DNA from: Acidovorax sp. Leaf191
GTDB lineage: Bacteria; Pseudomonadota; Gammaproteobacteria; Burkholderiales; Burkholderiaceae_C
Length of the DNA stretch: 64,000 nucleotides
Reading direction: 5' to 3'
NCBI RefSeq assembly: GCF_001424425.1
Contig: NZ_LMPT01000001.1
Coordinates: 298,137-362,136 of the forward strand
Of this stretch, positions 44,442-52,179 are shown in pieces. Made by a program: the position numbers and the translations under genes. Position 1 is the first letter of the stretch. Every line of letters starts with the position of its first letter. The notes under the pieces were generated by a model. The model was not told where the DNA came from and did not search any database. It saw nothing but the letters and a program-made list of their open reading frames with translations.

Positions 44442-45404
44442 TCACTTCAAGATGATGACTTGCTCAGGCTGCTGCTGCTGCGGCACGGGCATGGGCTGGC
44501 CGCCCTGCTGGTACACCGGTGCCGGGCGCACGCCGCGCGCCAGGTGGGCGTCGGTGTAGCCCAGTTGCATGGCCATCTGCTGGTACACGTCCTGCGCCAG
44601 CGACAGCGAGGTCTCGCGGATCACCTTGGCACGGTTGGGCGGGGCGATGTCGCCACGGATCGACAGGATCTTGGTGTCGTTGCCCTCGCCCTGGGCGGAG
44701 AACGCAGCCTTGATCTCGTACGTCTTGGTGTTGATCAGCGAGAAGTCCGCCAGGAGTTGCAGGCCGTACTGGCGCGTGGCACTGGTGGTGCCCTGCAGGG
44801 GCGAGAGCGCGTCGGTGAAGTCGATGCTCGACACCACGCCGAACAGCACGTAGTCGGCGCCGTTGAACTCGCCCTTCTTGATGCGGCTGATCACGTCGTT
44901 GACCTGGGGCTGTACCTGCGGCGTGGCCATCTTGCCGCCCTGCACCTGGTTGAGCACCTGCTCGGCCTTGGAGGGCTGGGGCTTGCCTGCGTCGAAGCCC
45001 TTGCCCTGGATCAGGCGGAAGTAGGTGCCCTGCAGGATGGCGCCCTTGATGTCGTTGGTGTAGCCGCCCAGTTCGCGCTGCTCGATGTAGCTGTAGCGGC
45101 CGGCTACGTAGGTGCCGCTGGCCTGCTCGGACGCCTGCATGGACTGCTGGCCCGAGTACGAGCCCGAGCCGCCGTACATGCCGTGGCTGTGGCCGCCGCC
45201 GTGGCTGGCCTGCGCGCTCATCTGGCTGCTGCGCTGGTAGGTGCCGGCCAGGAAGTACTCGGACACGCGCTGGGCGTAGGCCAGGTCGGTCACGGCGATC
45301 TTGGGCGCCGCGCCGGGCTGCTGCGCCAGGGCGGTGCCGCCCCAGGCCATGGTGGTGGCGGCGATCACGGCCAGGGCCGTGTGCAAAGTGGTTCTGCGTT
45401 GCAT
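44442..45404 (-). CDS. CsgG/HfaB-like exported protein
   Basis: 320 residues with an AAGGAG ribosome-binding site. A type I signal peptide (to TALA, residue 27) lacks the lipobox Cys of classical CsgG. The body fits the CsgG/HfaB family: KIAVTDLAYAQRVSEYF, RYSYIEQRELGGYTNDIKGAILQGTYFRLIQG, VNDVISRIKKGEFNGADYVLFGVVSSIDF, LLADFSLINTKTYEIKAAFSAQGEGNDTKIL. A His/Gly/Ser-rich insert (residues 65-95) and Gln-rich tail are notable. CsgG forms secretion pores; pore formation is not established for this branch. Last gene of the LpoB/YcfL cluster. Confidence 0.75.
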   Translation of the reverse strand: MQRRTTLHTALAVIAATTMAWGGTALAQQPGAAPKIAVTDLAYAQRVSEYFLAGTYQRSSQMSAQASHGGGHSHGMYGGSGSYSGQQSMQASEQASGTYVAGRYSYIEQRELGGYTNDIKGAILQGTYFRLIQGKGFDAGKPQPSKAEQVLNQVQGGKMATPQVQPQVNDVISRIKKGEFNGADYVLFGVVSSIDFTDALSPLQGTTSATRQYGLQLLADFSLINTKTYEIKAAFSAQGEGNDTKILSIRGDIAPPNRAKVIRETSLSLAQDVYQQMAMQLGYTDAHLARGVRPAPVYQQGGQPMPVPQQQQPEQVIILK

Positions 45405-45487
45405 GGTGTGCTCCTTGTGAGCGTCTTCAATGATTCATTCGGACGGCGCCGGAGGGACCCCACGCCGCATGAAGTGAGCGCGCCGCC

Positions 45488-45570
45488 CGCCAGCGCCACC
45501 GTGGAACTGGCTCCGCCAGGCCACGGGTGGCGTCCCCCTCGGGGGAAGGCGCGCAGCGACTCAGGGGGGC
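45488..45570 (-). repeat. 3'-end-linked repeat, copy 3
   Basis: Starts 3 bp past the LpoB-like stop: CCCCTGAGTCGCTGCGCGCC, TTCCCCC/GGGGGA hairpin, then the GCCACCCGTGG and CCACGGTGGC modules as in copy 2. Confidence 0.8.
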
Positions 45571-45573
45571 TTC

Positions 45574-46188
45574 TTACCTTTTGCTTGTTTTGCGAATCTC
45601 TTTTTCGTCCTGCCATTCGATCGTGCCTTCCTGCACGTCAAACAGCTTCAGCGTGAACTTGTAGTACACGTCCTTGGTGGCGTTGTTCTGCTTGACGATG
45701 CTGGTCAGCTCGCCTTCCATGGTGTATTTGGCCGCCGTCATCTGGCCGACCTTGGCGGTGGTGCCCTGCTTGTACAGGCCGCTCTGGTTCTGGCGCTGCA
45801 GCTCGTCCACGCCCTGCTGCATCTCGTTGATGGAGCGCACGAAGCGCACCTTGCCCGACTTGACCAGCGCGGTCTGGATCGAGCTCATCACGTTGGTGGT
45901 GTCGATGTATTCGCTGGTCTTGTTCTTCACGGTGGAGATCGTCACCGTGGGGCGGCCCTGGAAGATGCCGGTTTCCAGCAGGCCGCCGGTCATCTTCTCG
46001 GCAATCATCTGCAGGTCGGTGGAGCCGAACTCGTTGGTCACCAGCTCGACCGCCTTGGCGTCGCCGTAGTTGACCTGGCGGTCAAAACGCACGGTGGGCG
46101 AAGACAGGTTCTGGCAGGCCGACAGGGCCAGGGTGCTGGCGGCGAAGGCCAGGACGAGCGCAGTGCGCTGAATGGTGTTGATGCTCAT
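45574..46188 (-). CDS. lpoB: LpoB-like penicillin-binding protein activator (lipoprotein)
   Basis: 204 residues. Signal peptide with lipobox LSAC (Cys25), so an outer-membrane lipoprotein is expected. The body matches the LpoB/YcfM family: GTTDLQ-like FGSTDLQMIAEKMTGGLLETGIFQGRPTVTISTVKNKTSEYIDTTNVMSSIQTALVKSGKVRFV and YTMEGELTSIVKQNNATKDVYYKFTLKLFDVQEGTIEWQDEKEIRK. In E. coli LpoB activates PBP1b peptidoglycan synthesis. Its neighbours, a YcfL-like gene upstream and a CsgG-like gene downstream, echo the ycfL-lpoB arrangement of enterobacteria. Confidence 0.85.
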   Translation of the reverse strand: MSINTIQRTALVLAFAASTLALSACQNLSSPTVRFDRQVNYGDAKAVELVTNEFGSTDLQMIAEKMTGGLLETGIFQGRPTVTISTVKNKTSEYIDTTNVMSSIQTALVKSGKVRFVRSINEMQQGVDELQRQNQSGLYKQGTTAKVGQMTAAKYTMEGELTSIVKQNNATKDVYYKFTLKLFDVQEGTIEWQDEKEIRKTSKR

Positions 46189-46281
46189 GGTGTTGATTCC
46201 TTAGTGATACATAGCGCTTTGCGCTGACTGCAACGCTTGAAACTGGCGTGCCCCGAGCGCGGGTAGCCGCGCAAGGGCCGC

Positions 46282-46354
46282 CCCGCCGCGCTGGCTGCGT
46301 CCCCCTCCCACGCGAAGCGTGAGAGAGGGGGAAGTCGCGCAGCGACTCAGGGGG
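46282..46354 (-). repeat. 3'-end-linked repeat, variant copy 4
   Basis: Begins 9 bp after the YcfL-like stop with CCCCCTGAGTCGCTGCGCGA, then TTCCCCCTCTC...GAGGGGGA hairpin with a longer loop; the right half differs from copies 1-3. Confidence 0.65.
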
Positions 46355-46363
46355 TGTGTCATG

Positions 46364-46777
46364 TCAGCGCGGCTCGACGTTCATCTCTAGGCGCAGGTCG
46401 ACCGCTGCGGCGGTAGGGGCCACGCTTTTCACGGTCTGCTGGCCCAGGCCGAGCACGCTCATCTGCTTCCAGGATTCGCCGTCGCCCACCTGGTTGCCGA
46501 CGTTGTCCAGCCACTTGAAGCGGTAGAACACGGTGCGGTCGGTGCGGCCCATGTTGGCCATGTCGGCCTGCACCACCAGAATGTCGTTCTTGCGCACGAT
46601 GCGCATTTCGCGCACGGCGATACTGTTGGCTTCGCCGCGCAGGGCGACCTTGGAGGCCACGGCAAGCGGGGTGGCCGGGTCGTGCAGCTGGGCGCTGGCC
46701 GCGGTGGCCAGGGTCAGGGTGAGCGCCGCGCACGCGATGGCAGGTGCTGCGGCAGCAAGGGCGATACGGGTTCTCAT
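46364..46777 (-). CDS. YcfL-like (DUF1425) exported protein
   Basis: 137 residues from ATG 46777 with AAGGAG 9 bp upstream. A signal peptide ends near ATAASAQ, without the lipobox cysteine of E. coli YcfL. The mature part (LAVASKVALRGEANSIAVREMRIVRKNDILVVQADMANMGRTDRTVFYRFKWLDNVGNQVG, SWKQMSVLGLGQQTVKSVAP) fits the DUF1425 beta-sandwich. It lies between the COG3014-type lipoprotein and LpoB-like genes in one minus-strand set. Role unknown; a periplasmic partner of LpoB is an inference from gene order. Confidence 0.78.
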   Translation of the reverse strand: MRTRIALAAAAPAIACAALTLTLATAASAQLHDPATPLAVASKVALRGEANSIAVREMRIVRKNDILVVQADMANMGRTDRTVFYRFKWLDNVGNQVGDGESWKQMSVLGLGQQTVKSVAPTAAAVDLRLEMNVEPR

Positions 46778-46812
46778 GCCAGAGGCTCCTTGGATATGGG
46801 ACATGGTGGTTT

Positions 46813-48351
46813 TCAGTTCTTCGCGGCAGGCGCGGGCTTGGTCGAGGTGGACTTGACCGCCGACTTGGGCACCTGGCGGGCGCGGTTGTTGGTGGTGGTC
46901 GTCGTGGTGGTGCGGGTCGTGACGGCAGGCTCTGCAGCGGGCTGCGATGCAGCGGCCACAGTGGGCAACTGGCCCAGCATGGCCACGTCGCCGGTCAGCA
47001 CGCTGTTGTCGTACATGCGCAGGGGCACCAGGGCGTACTGGCCGTCGATCTTGATGGGCTGGGGCAGTGCGCGGCCGTTCACCGTCACCACGTGCTCGCC
47101 CGGAGGCAGGTAGCCGCGGGCCACGTACACGCGGCCGGGCAGCATGCGCCACATGCGGTCGTCCGCCTGCTCGGTGGCCACCGAGGCGGCTGCGCCGATC
47201 AGGCCGCCGACCAGGCCGCCGCGCTTTTGCAGCTCGTTTTGCAGCACGCCCTTGGCCACCGCGCGGGTGAAGCCACGCAGCACCATGCCGGGCATTTCGT
47301 CCTTGAGCGCACGGCGGGCCATCACGTTCACATCCACCACTTTTTCCAGCTTGAGGTTGGTGCCGGCGGCCGAGATCGTGGTGAGCAGCGCGTCCTTGGA
47401 GGGCTCGATCACCGGGTAGGAGATGCTGGCCGTGACCAGGCCCCGGCCCGTGGGAACGGGCAGCGTGAACGCCTTGGGCTTGCGGGCGGGCGCGTCACCG
47501 GCTTCGACGATGAAGAGCACGTCCGTCATGCGCTGGCGGCGCTTCCAGGTGAAGCCGGTGCGCGTGTCCAGGCCGCGCAGGCCTTCTTCGAGCACGCCGG
47601 TTTCGGGCTTGAGTTCGATGGCCTTGCGGTAGCCAGGTGCTGCCAGGCCGGGCTCGTTGAGCATTTCGTACAGGAAACCCGCGAGGTAGTGGCTCAGTGC
47701 GTTGGAGTAGCCGTTCTTGAGCGCCAGCACTTCGGGGTCGTTGAGCGTCTCGACGGGGTAGCCGTTGAGCTCCTTGCCGCCCGAGGTCGCGCCCTTGGAC
47801 TTGGCTTCTTCTTCGGCCGCCAGGGTCTCCTTGGCGCGGAACTCGGCAATGATGGCTTCGCGCTCGTGCGTGCGCTTGATGTCCACGCGGGCGTTCTCGA
47901 AGTCGCCCACGGCCATGCGGTTCAGGGCCAGGCGCGTGGTGACCCACACCTTTTCATAGTCCTGGCCTTCGTAGACCTTCAGGCGTTCGCTGATCAGCGC
48001 GGCGCCCACGGTGCCCATGAGTTTGCTGGGGTTGGTCTTGGCGGTCTCTTCCCATTCCTTGACCTTGGTGTCGGCCAGCAGGAAGGCGTTGGTGCTGTCG
48101 GGGTAGCGGCGGTCCATGCGCAACAGCTCGCCACGTTCCATGTTGTAGAGCAGCGCTGTCTTTTCATCCTCGGTCTTGGCCGTGCTTTCCAGCTGCGCGA
48201 TGGCCGCGGGAATGCCGCCCGTGCGGCCGGCGGCCTGCATGTCGGTGGCGAGCTTGTCGTGGCTCTGCATGGTGGCGCAGCCGGTCAGGGCGGCGCTCAG
48301 CGTCAGCACCCACAGCAGGCGTGGGCGAAAACGGGACAGTTGGGTGGTCAT
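46813..48351 (-). CDS. COG3014-type lipoprotein
   Basis: 512 residues from ATG 48351. A signal peptide with lipobox LTGC (Cys25) is followed by TPR-like helices (LATDMQAAGRTGGIPAAIAQLE, LYNMERGELLRMDRRYPDSTNAFLLADTKVKEWEE, ALNRMAVGDFENARVDIKRTHEREA), a domain including LKNGYSNALSHYLAGFLYEMLNEPGLAAPGYRKAIELKP, a glycine-rich stretch (GGLVGGLIGAAAS) and a long Thr/Asn/Lys/Pro-rich tail. Proteins of this type are encoded with YcfL, LpoB and CsgG-like proteins in other proteobacteria. First gene of the cluster; promoter upstream. Function unknown. Confidence 0.82.
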   Translation of the reverse strand: MTTQLSRFRPRLLWVLTLSAALTGCATMQSHDKLATDMQAAGRTGGIPAAIAQLESTAKTEDEKTALLYNMERGELLRMDRRYPDSTNAFLLADTKVKEWEETAKTNPSKLMGTVGAALISERLKVYEGQDYEKVWVTTRLALNRMAVGDFENARVDIKRTHEREAIIAEFRAKETLAAEEEAKSKGATSGGKELNGYPVETLNDPEVLALKNGYSNALSHYLAGFLYEMLNEPGLAAPGYRKAIELKPETGVLEEGLRGLDTRTGFTWKRRQRMTDVLFIVEAGDAPARKPKAFTLPVPTGRGLVTASISYPVIEPSKDALLTTISAAGTNLKLEKVVDVNVMARRALKDEMPGMVLRGFTRAVAKGVLQNELQKRGGLVGGLIGAAASVATEQADDRMWRMLPGRVYVARGYLPPGEHVVTVNGRALPQPIKIDGQYALVPLRMYDNSVLTGDVAMLGQLPTVAAASQPAAEPAVTTRTTTTTTTNNRARQVPKSAVKSTSTKPAPAAKN

Positions 48352-48678
48352 GGATGTTCCTAGCAGGACGGTCGGTTGCGCACCAGAAAACCCCGGCACG
48401 GCCCGCACGCAGGACGACCCCGCGCCACGATGGCGCCGCCGCAAGCGTGCGCACCGTGACGGCGTTGAAAACAACGGGTGTCTGCAGGGTGGGACGGCCG
48501 GATGAGGACGGTGCTGGCGGCACGTGCGCCCCCTCTCGGCGCATGAACGTGCTGCTGGCGACCCCCTCTGGCTGTGAGTTTCTTGGTTGTTTTGTATGGG
48601 GTTGTAGCCAGACACGCAATGTAGCAAAAGCTTGTATCTTTTCTGTAACCGACAGTGATCGTGTTGCAACCGCACATA
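48352..48678. other. Intergenic region upstream of the envelope cluster
   Basis: No gene is seen. The part 48580-48680 is AT-rich against its surroundings and contains the candidate promoter for the cluster (48591-48619). The rest is GC-rich leader of the COG3014-type gene. Confidence 0.5.
48591..48619 (-). promoter_or_regulatory. Promoter candidate for the COG3014-ycfL-lpoB-csgG set
   Basis: On the minus strand TTGCGT (48619-48614), a 17-bp spacer and TACAAA (48596-48591) resemble a sigma-70 promoter, about 240 bp upstream of the first ATG in the only AT-rich part of the gap. Confidence 0.4.
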
Positions 48679-49425
48679 TCAAGCCTCCGCACGGTGTAGC
48701 GGCATGCGGTAGAGCCACACCACGCGCCCGCCCGGCACGCGCAACTGCACGCTGGGCAGCACGCCGGGCACCGCGAACTCCAGGCTGACCAGCCACGCGC
48801 CGGGGGCCAGCTCGGCCTGGGCCTTGGCGGCGGCGCGGGCCATGCTCTCGGGCCGCTGGAACACATACACCATGCGGTAGGGGCTCCAGTCCTCGGCCCA
48901 CATGTCGGCGCGGCGCACGTAGGCCCAGGGGCAGCGCAGCGCGCACAGCAGGCGCAGGGGCCAGCTCCACTCGATGCCCTCGAGCTGCGCGGCCGGGTAG
49001 GCCTGGCGCAGGGCCTTGAGGCCATCGCCCAGCCCGCTGCCGGCATCCAGGATGCGGGCATCGAGCGGCAACGGCGCCTGCGAGGCCAGCGACTTGAGCG
49101 CATGCGGGGGCGTGGGGAACACCGGGGCATCGCGCCAGGCATTGAGCGGGTAGACCAGCAGCAGCAAGATCAGCGGCACCAGCCAGGCCCAGGTGGGCAG
49201 GCTGGCCGCGCCCAGCAGCGCCAGCGACAGCGGAAACCCCGCGGCAATCAGGCCGCGGCGCCACCAGCTGCCGCCCAGCAGGCTGGCCGCCGTGCCCAGC
49301 ACACAGGCCACGCCCAGCGCAGCCACGGGTGGCACGGCGGCGCGCTGCAGCGCGACGAAAACCAGCCACGCGCAGGCCCACGCGACCAACGCGGGCAGGG
49401 GCCAGGGCATGCGCAGGGACGGCAT
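48679..49425 (-). CDS. Membrane-anchored class I SAM-dependent methyltransferase
   Basis: 248 residues from ATG 49425. The first 95 residues hold about three transmembrane helices (WPLPALVAWACAWLVFVALQ, AALGVACVLGTAASLLGG, ALLGAASLPTWAWLVPLILLLLVYPL). The cytoplasmic domain has the SAM motif ILDAGSGLGDGLKALRQAYP, then LEGIEWSWPLRLLCALRC, RADMWAEDWSPYRMVYVFQ and AELAPGAWLVSLEFAVPG. The substrate is probably a membrane lipid or hydrophobic compound (inference). Convergent with nothing nearby; no clear operon. Confidence 0.8.
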   Translation of the reverse strand: MPSLRMPWPLPALVAWACAWLVFVALQRAAVPPVAALGVACVLGTAASLLGGSWWRRGLIAAGFPLSLALLGAASLPTWAWLVPLILLLLVYPLNAWRDAPVFPTPPHALKSLASQAPLPLDARILDAGSGLGDGLKALRQAYPAAQLEGIEWSWPLRLLCALRCPWAYVRRADMWAEDWSPYRMVYVFQRPESMARAAAKAQAELAPGAWLVSLEFAVPGVLPSVQLRVPGGRVVWLYRMPLHRAEA

Positions 49426-49956
49426 CGCTGGTGTGTCAAAGGTTGAACAACTGCCGGCGCGCAGCGTGGCCGCGGCGGGCTGCAGCACGCCCCTCAACGC
49501 GCCCGGCAGGGCCGCGCAGGGCGGAACGGGGAGCGCCTGTCTCGTTCGCGGGCGCAAAGGCGGCAAGGCCAGGCCCCGGCAGGCCGCAGGGCTTGCCCAA
49601 GGACGAACGAAGCGCGAAAGAGAGCATGGTCTGTGGATTCCAGAAGGTGGATCGATCACCCGGCAAACCATCGTGGACTGCAGCACGCACGCCATGTGCG
49701 TGGCGGTTCTGAAGCGGCCTGGCCATCGTCCACCCGGGGTGTTGAACGCAGCGCAGTGTAGGCCTCGCACACACGCATTTTGCCTGTGCAAGTTACGTGT
49801 GGAAACTGCTTGTGTGCGCTATTTCACGCATCGCACCGGCAAGACGGGGCGCGCCACCCTGCCGCGCCCCTGCCGGGAACCTGCCGGGCCACCGGGCGGT
49901 GGCGCATCCGCTCGCCGCAGGGCGCCACCCGCCGCCCGGGCGGGCATCTACTTTAC
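49426..49956. other. Intergenic region between parB and the methyltransferase gene
   Basis: 531 bp without a supportable gene or RNA. The sequence is GC-rich without recognisable repeats; no parS or DnaA-box cluster was seen in it. Confidence 0.5.
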
Positions 49957-50874
49957 TTATTTTCGCAGCCGATCGATCAGGCCGTTGAGCGCCTCGAGCG
50001 AGCCGAACTGGATCGCCAGCTCGCCCATGTCTTCCACGCGGCCGTGGCGCTTGACGCGTTTCTTCACGCGCACCTCCACCTCGGCCATGAGCAGGTCGGA
50101 CAGCTCTTCTTCCACCCGCTTCAGGTCGCGCGACTTTTCCTTCTGGGGCTTTTGCGGCACCAGGCTGAACTCGGCGCCGATCTTCTTGACCAGGGCCTCG
50201 GCCTCGCGCACCGACAGCTTCTTGGCCGCGATCTGGTTGCCGGCCGTGATCTGCGCGGCGCGGTCGAGCGACAGCAGCGCGCGCGCGTGGCCCATGTCGA
50301 TGTCACCCGCCATCAGCATGGTCTGCACCGGCTCGGCCAGGTTCAAGAGGCGCAGCAGGTTGCTGGCCGCGCTGCGCGAGCGGCCCACCGCCTGTGCGGC
50401 CAGCTCGTGCGTGAGGCCGAACTCGCGGACCAGGCGCTGCAGGCCGTGCGCTTCTTCCAGCGGGTTCAGGTCCTCGCGCTGGATGTTCTCGATGAGCGCC
50501 ATGGCCGCGGCGGACTCGTTGGGCACGTCGCGCACCAGCACCGGCACGGTGTCCAGGCCCGCCAGGCGCGCGGCGCGAAAGCGCCGCTCGCCCGCGATGA
50601 TTTCGTACTTGCCGGCGTTGTCCCCATCGGCCAGGCGCCGCACCAGGATGGGCTGCATGATGCCCTGGGCCTTGATGGACTCGGCCAGCTCGTACAGCGC
50701 GCCTTCGTCCATGCGGGTGCGGGGCTGGTACATGCCCGCCACCATCTCGGTCAGGGGCAGGGTGCTGGGCAGGCCGGCTTCGGCGGCCTGCGCCTGCTCT
50801 GCTTTTTCAGCGACTTTGGGGCCCAGCAGGGCTTCGAGGCCGCGGCCGAGGCCCTTGGGTTTCTTGGTGACCAT
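49957..50874 (-). CDS. parB: Chromosome-partitioning protein ParB
   Basis: 305 residues. KPKGLGRGLEALLG at the N-terminus (ParA-interaction tail), then the CTPase/parS-binding core: PRTRMDEGALYELAESIKAQGIMQPILVRR, IIAGERRFRAARLAG (arginine-rich CTP motif), ENIQREDLNPLEEAHGLQRLV and a helix-turn-helix LTHELAAQAVGRSRSAASNLLRLLNL, followed by a C-terminal dimerisation domain. It loads at parS and spreads as a CTP-dependent clamp to segregate the origin. Three parS-like sites lie 4-6 kb away, in mnmG and the Crp/Fnr-like gene. parA is 1.3 kb upstream, separated by three unrelated genes. Confidence 0.95.
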   Translation of the reverse strand: MVTKKPKGLGRGLEALLGPKVAEKAEQAQAAEAGLPSTLPLTEMVAGMYQPRTRMDEGALYELAESIKAQGIMQPILVRRLADGDNAGKYEIIAGERRFRAARLAGLDTVPVLVRDVPNESAAAMALIENIQREDLNPLEEAHGLQRLVREFGLTHELAAQAVGRSRSAASNLLRLLNLAEPVQTMLMAGDIDMGHARALLSLDRAAQITAGNQIAAKKLSVREAEALVKKIGAEFSLVPQKPQKEKSRDLKRVEEELSDLLMAEVEVRVKKRVKRHGRVEDMGELAIQFGSLEALNGLIDRLRK

Positions 50875-50924
50875 GGGTGAGTTCCGGAAGATGGATGGAA
50901 AGAATGGGTGCCGATCAATGCCGC

Positions 50925-51221
50925 TCAGCGGTCGATGATCACCAGCGTGCCGTGGCTGCCCTCGGCCACCGCGTGCGGGACGCCGGCCGGGACGATGTAG
51001 ACCTCGCCCGCGCCCACCTGCACGCGCCGGCCCTGCAGGTCCAGGTTCATCTGGCCGTCCAGGACGAGCAGCGCTTCGTCGAAGTCGTGGGTTTCGTCGG
51101 GGTAGGCCTGCGCGTCCATGCGCAGCACCTTGACGTTGGCGCCCGCCGCCCGGCCCACGACGGTGGAGCGCCAGGCATGGGGCAAGGTATGGGCGACGGA
51201 AGGCAGATGGATCTGGGACAT
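50925..51221 (-). CDS. Cupin domain protein
   Basis: 98 residues, a single cupin barrel: VLRMDAQAYPDETHDFDEALLVLDGQMNLDLQGRRVQVGAGEVYIVPAGVPHAV with H, E and H at metal-ligand positions (THDFDE, GVPH). A small metal-binding or sensory cupin of unknown substrate. It lies 50 bp upstream of parB on the same strand, inside the parA-parB interval. Confidence 0.83.
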   Translation of the reverse strand: MSQIHLPSVAHTLPHAWRSTVVGRAAGANVKVLRMDAQAYPDETHDFDEALLVLDGQMNLDLQGRRVQVGAGEVYIVPAGVPHAVAEGSHGTLVIIDR

Positions 51222-51293
51222 GCGGCAAGGTGGGTCAGCGGGAGGATGTTCGCGAAGGGAATGCGGGGGCCAGGCGGCGCTGTGCGTGCGGCA

Positions 51294-51572
51294 TCAGCCC
51301 TTGGGGCGCCCTGCCCCGCGCCCCCGCACCCGCCCGCGCCACAGGCGCAGCCAGATGCCACAGGCCACCACGCACAGCACGGCGGCCAGCACGAACTGGC
51401 CCAGCGCCGCCACCACCACGGCGCTGCTGGGCAGCAGCCAGGCCAGCACCGCCTGCAGGGCATCGCCCAGCCAGAAAGGTGTCGCACGCCGCCGGGGCGT
51501 TGCAGGGGCGGTGGCTGCGGGCTGCGCAGCGCCCCGGCGCCCGAAGAAGAAGGGCCATCGCATGAACTTCAT
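51294..51572 (-). CDS. Small two-helix membrane protein
   Basis: 92 residues from ATG 51572, which overlaps the hydrolase stop (ATGA). Two hydrophobic segments (WLGDALQAVLAWLLPSSAVVVAALGQFVLAAVLCVVACGIWL) are flanked by Arg-rich ends (FFFGRRG, RLWRGRVRGRGAGRPKG), giving an inner-membrane hairpin with both ends probably cytoplasmic. I do not recognise the family. Coupled translation with the RBBP9-type hydrolase suggests joint function. Confidence 0.6.
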   Translation of the reverse strand: MKFMRWPFFFGRRGAAQPAATAPATPRRRATPFWLGDALQAVLAWLLPSSAVVVAALGQFVLAAVLCVVACGIWLRLWRGRVRGRGAGRPKG

Positions 51573-52120
51573 GCCACCGGCTGCGCCTGCAGCAGTGGTT
51601 GCAGCCAGCCATGGCCTTCGTCCCAGTCGGCAAGGCCCGACTCGGCATTGATGTGGCCGCGCTCGCCGTAGTCGACGAACCGGGCGCCCCAGGCCTGCGC
51701 CATGCCCTGCGCGCGCTCCAGGCTGCAGTAGGGGTCGTTGCGGCTGCCCACCAGCAAGGCCGGAAACGGCAGCGGCTGGCGCGCGATCGGTGCCCAGCCG
51801 TGGATCTGCGCGGCCAGGTCGGGCCGCTCCACATCGCCCGGCGCCACCAGCAATGCGCCGCGCACGCGGTGGGCGTTGGACGAATGCGCCGCCCACCACG
51901 CGGTCAGGATGCAGCCCAGGCTGTGCGCCACCAGCACCACGGGGCTGTCGGCATCGACCACGGTCTCCTCCAGCCGGGCCGACCAGTCTCCGCGCAGCGG
52001 CCGCATCCAGTCGTGCTGCTCCACGCGGTAGTAGCCGTGCACAGCCTCCCAGCGGCTTTGCCAATGGCCGGGGCCGGAGTTCTGCCAGCCAGGCAAGAGC
52101 AAGATGTTGGATGCCTTCAT
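51569..52120 (-). CDS. RBBP9/YdeN family alpha/beta hydrolase
   Basis: 183 residues. LLLPGWQNSGPGHWQSRWEAVHGYYRVEQHDWMRPLRGDW is typical of RBBP9-like hydrolases; VVLVAHSLGCILTAWWA gives the Ser nucleophile, VGSRNDPYCS the Asp and RGHINAESGLADW the His. Cytoplasmic serine hydrolase of unknown substrate. The start codon at 52120 touches a copy of the GCTAGCGCTT element, which separates it from parA. Overlaps the small membrane protein gene by 4 bp. Confidence 0.9.
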   Translation of the reverse strand: MKASNILLLPGWQNSGPGHWQSRWEAVHGYYRVEQHDWMRPLRGDWSARLEETVVDADSPVVLVAHSLGCILTAWWAAHSSNAHRVRGALLVAPGDVERPDLAAQIHGWAPIARQPLPFPALLVGSRNDPYCSLERAQGMAQAWGARFVDYGERGHINAESGLADWDEGHGWLQPLLQAQPVA

Positions 52121-52179
52121 TGCTATTAATTTAGTAGCTGCTAGCGCTCGCCTATCAAGCGGTAGGGGCCATTTTGACC
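52121..52179 (+). repeat. GCTAGCGCTT dispersed element, copy 6, overlapping the parA 3' end
   Basis: TGCTATTAATTTAGTAGCTG, CTAGCGCTCG, TCAAGCGGTAGGGGCCATTT, TGACC. On the minus strand its last 25 bp encode the end of ParA and its TGA stop (52155-52157). Confidence 0.82.

Noticed and set aside
49426-49956. Possible oriC or DnaA-box region near parB
   Set aside because: No cluster of TTATCCACA-type boxes and no AT-rich unwinding element was seen; dnaA is not in the window.
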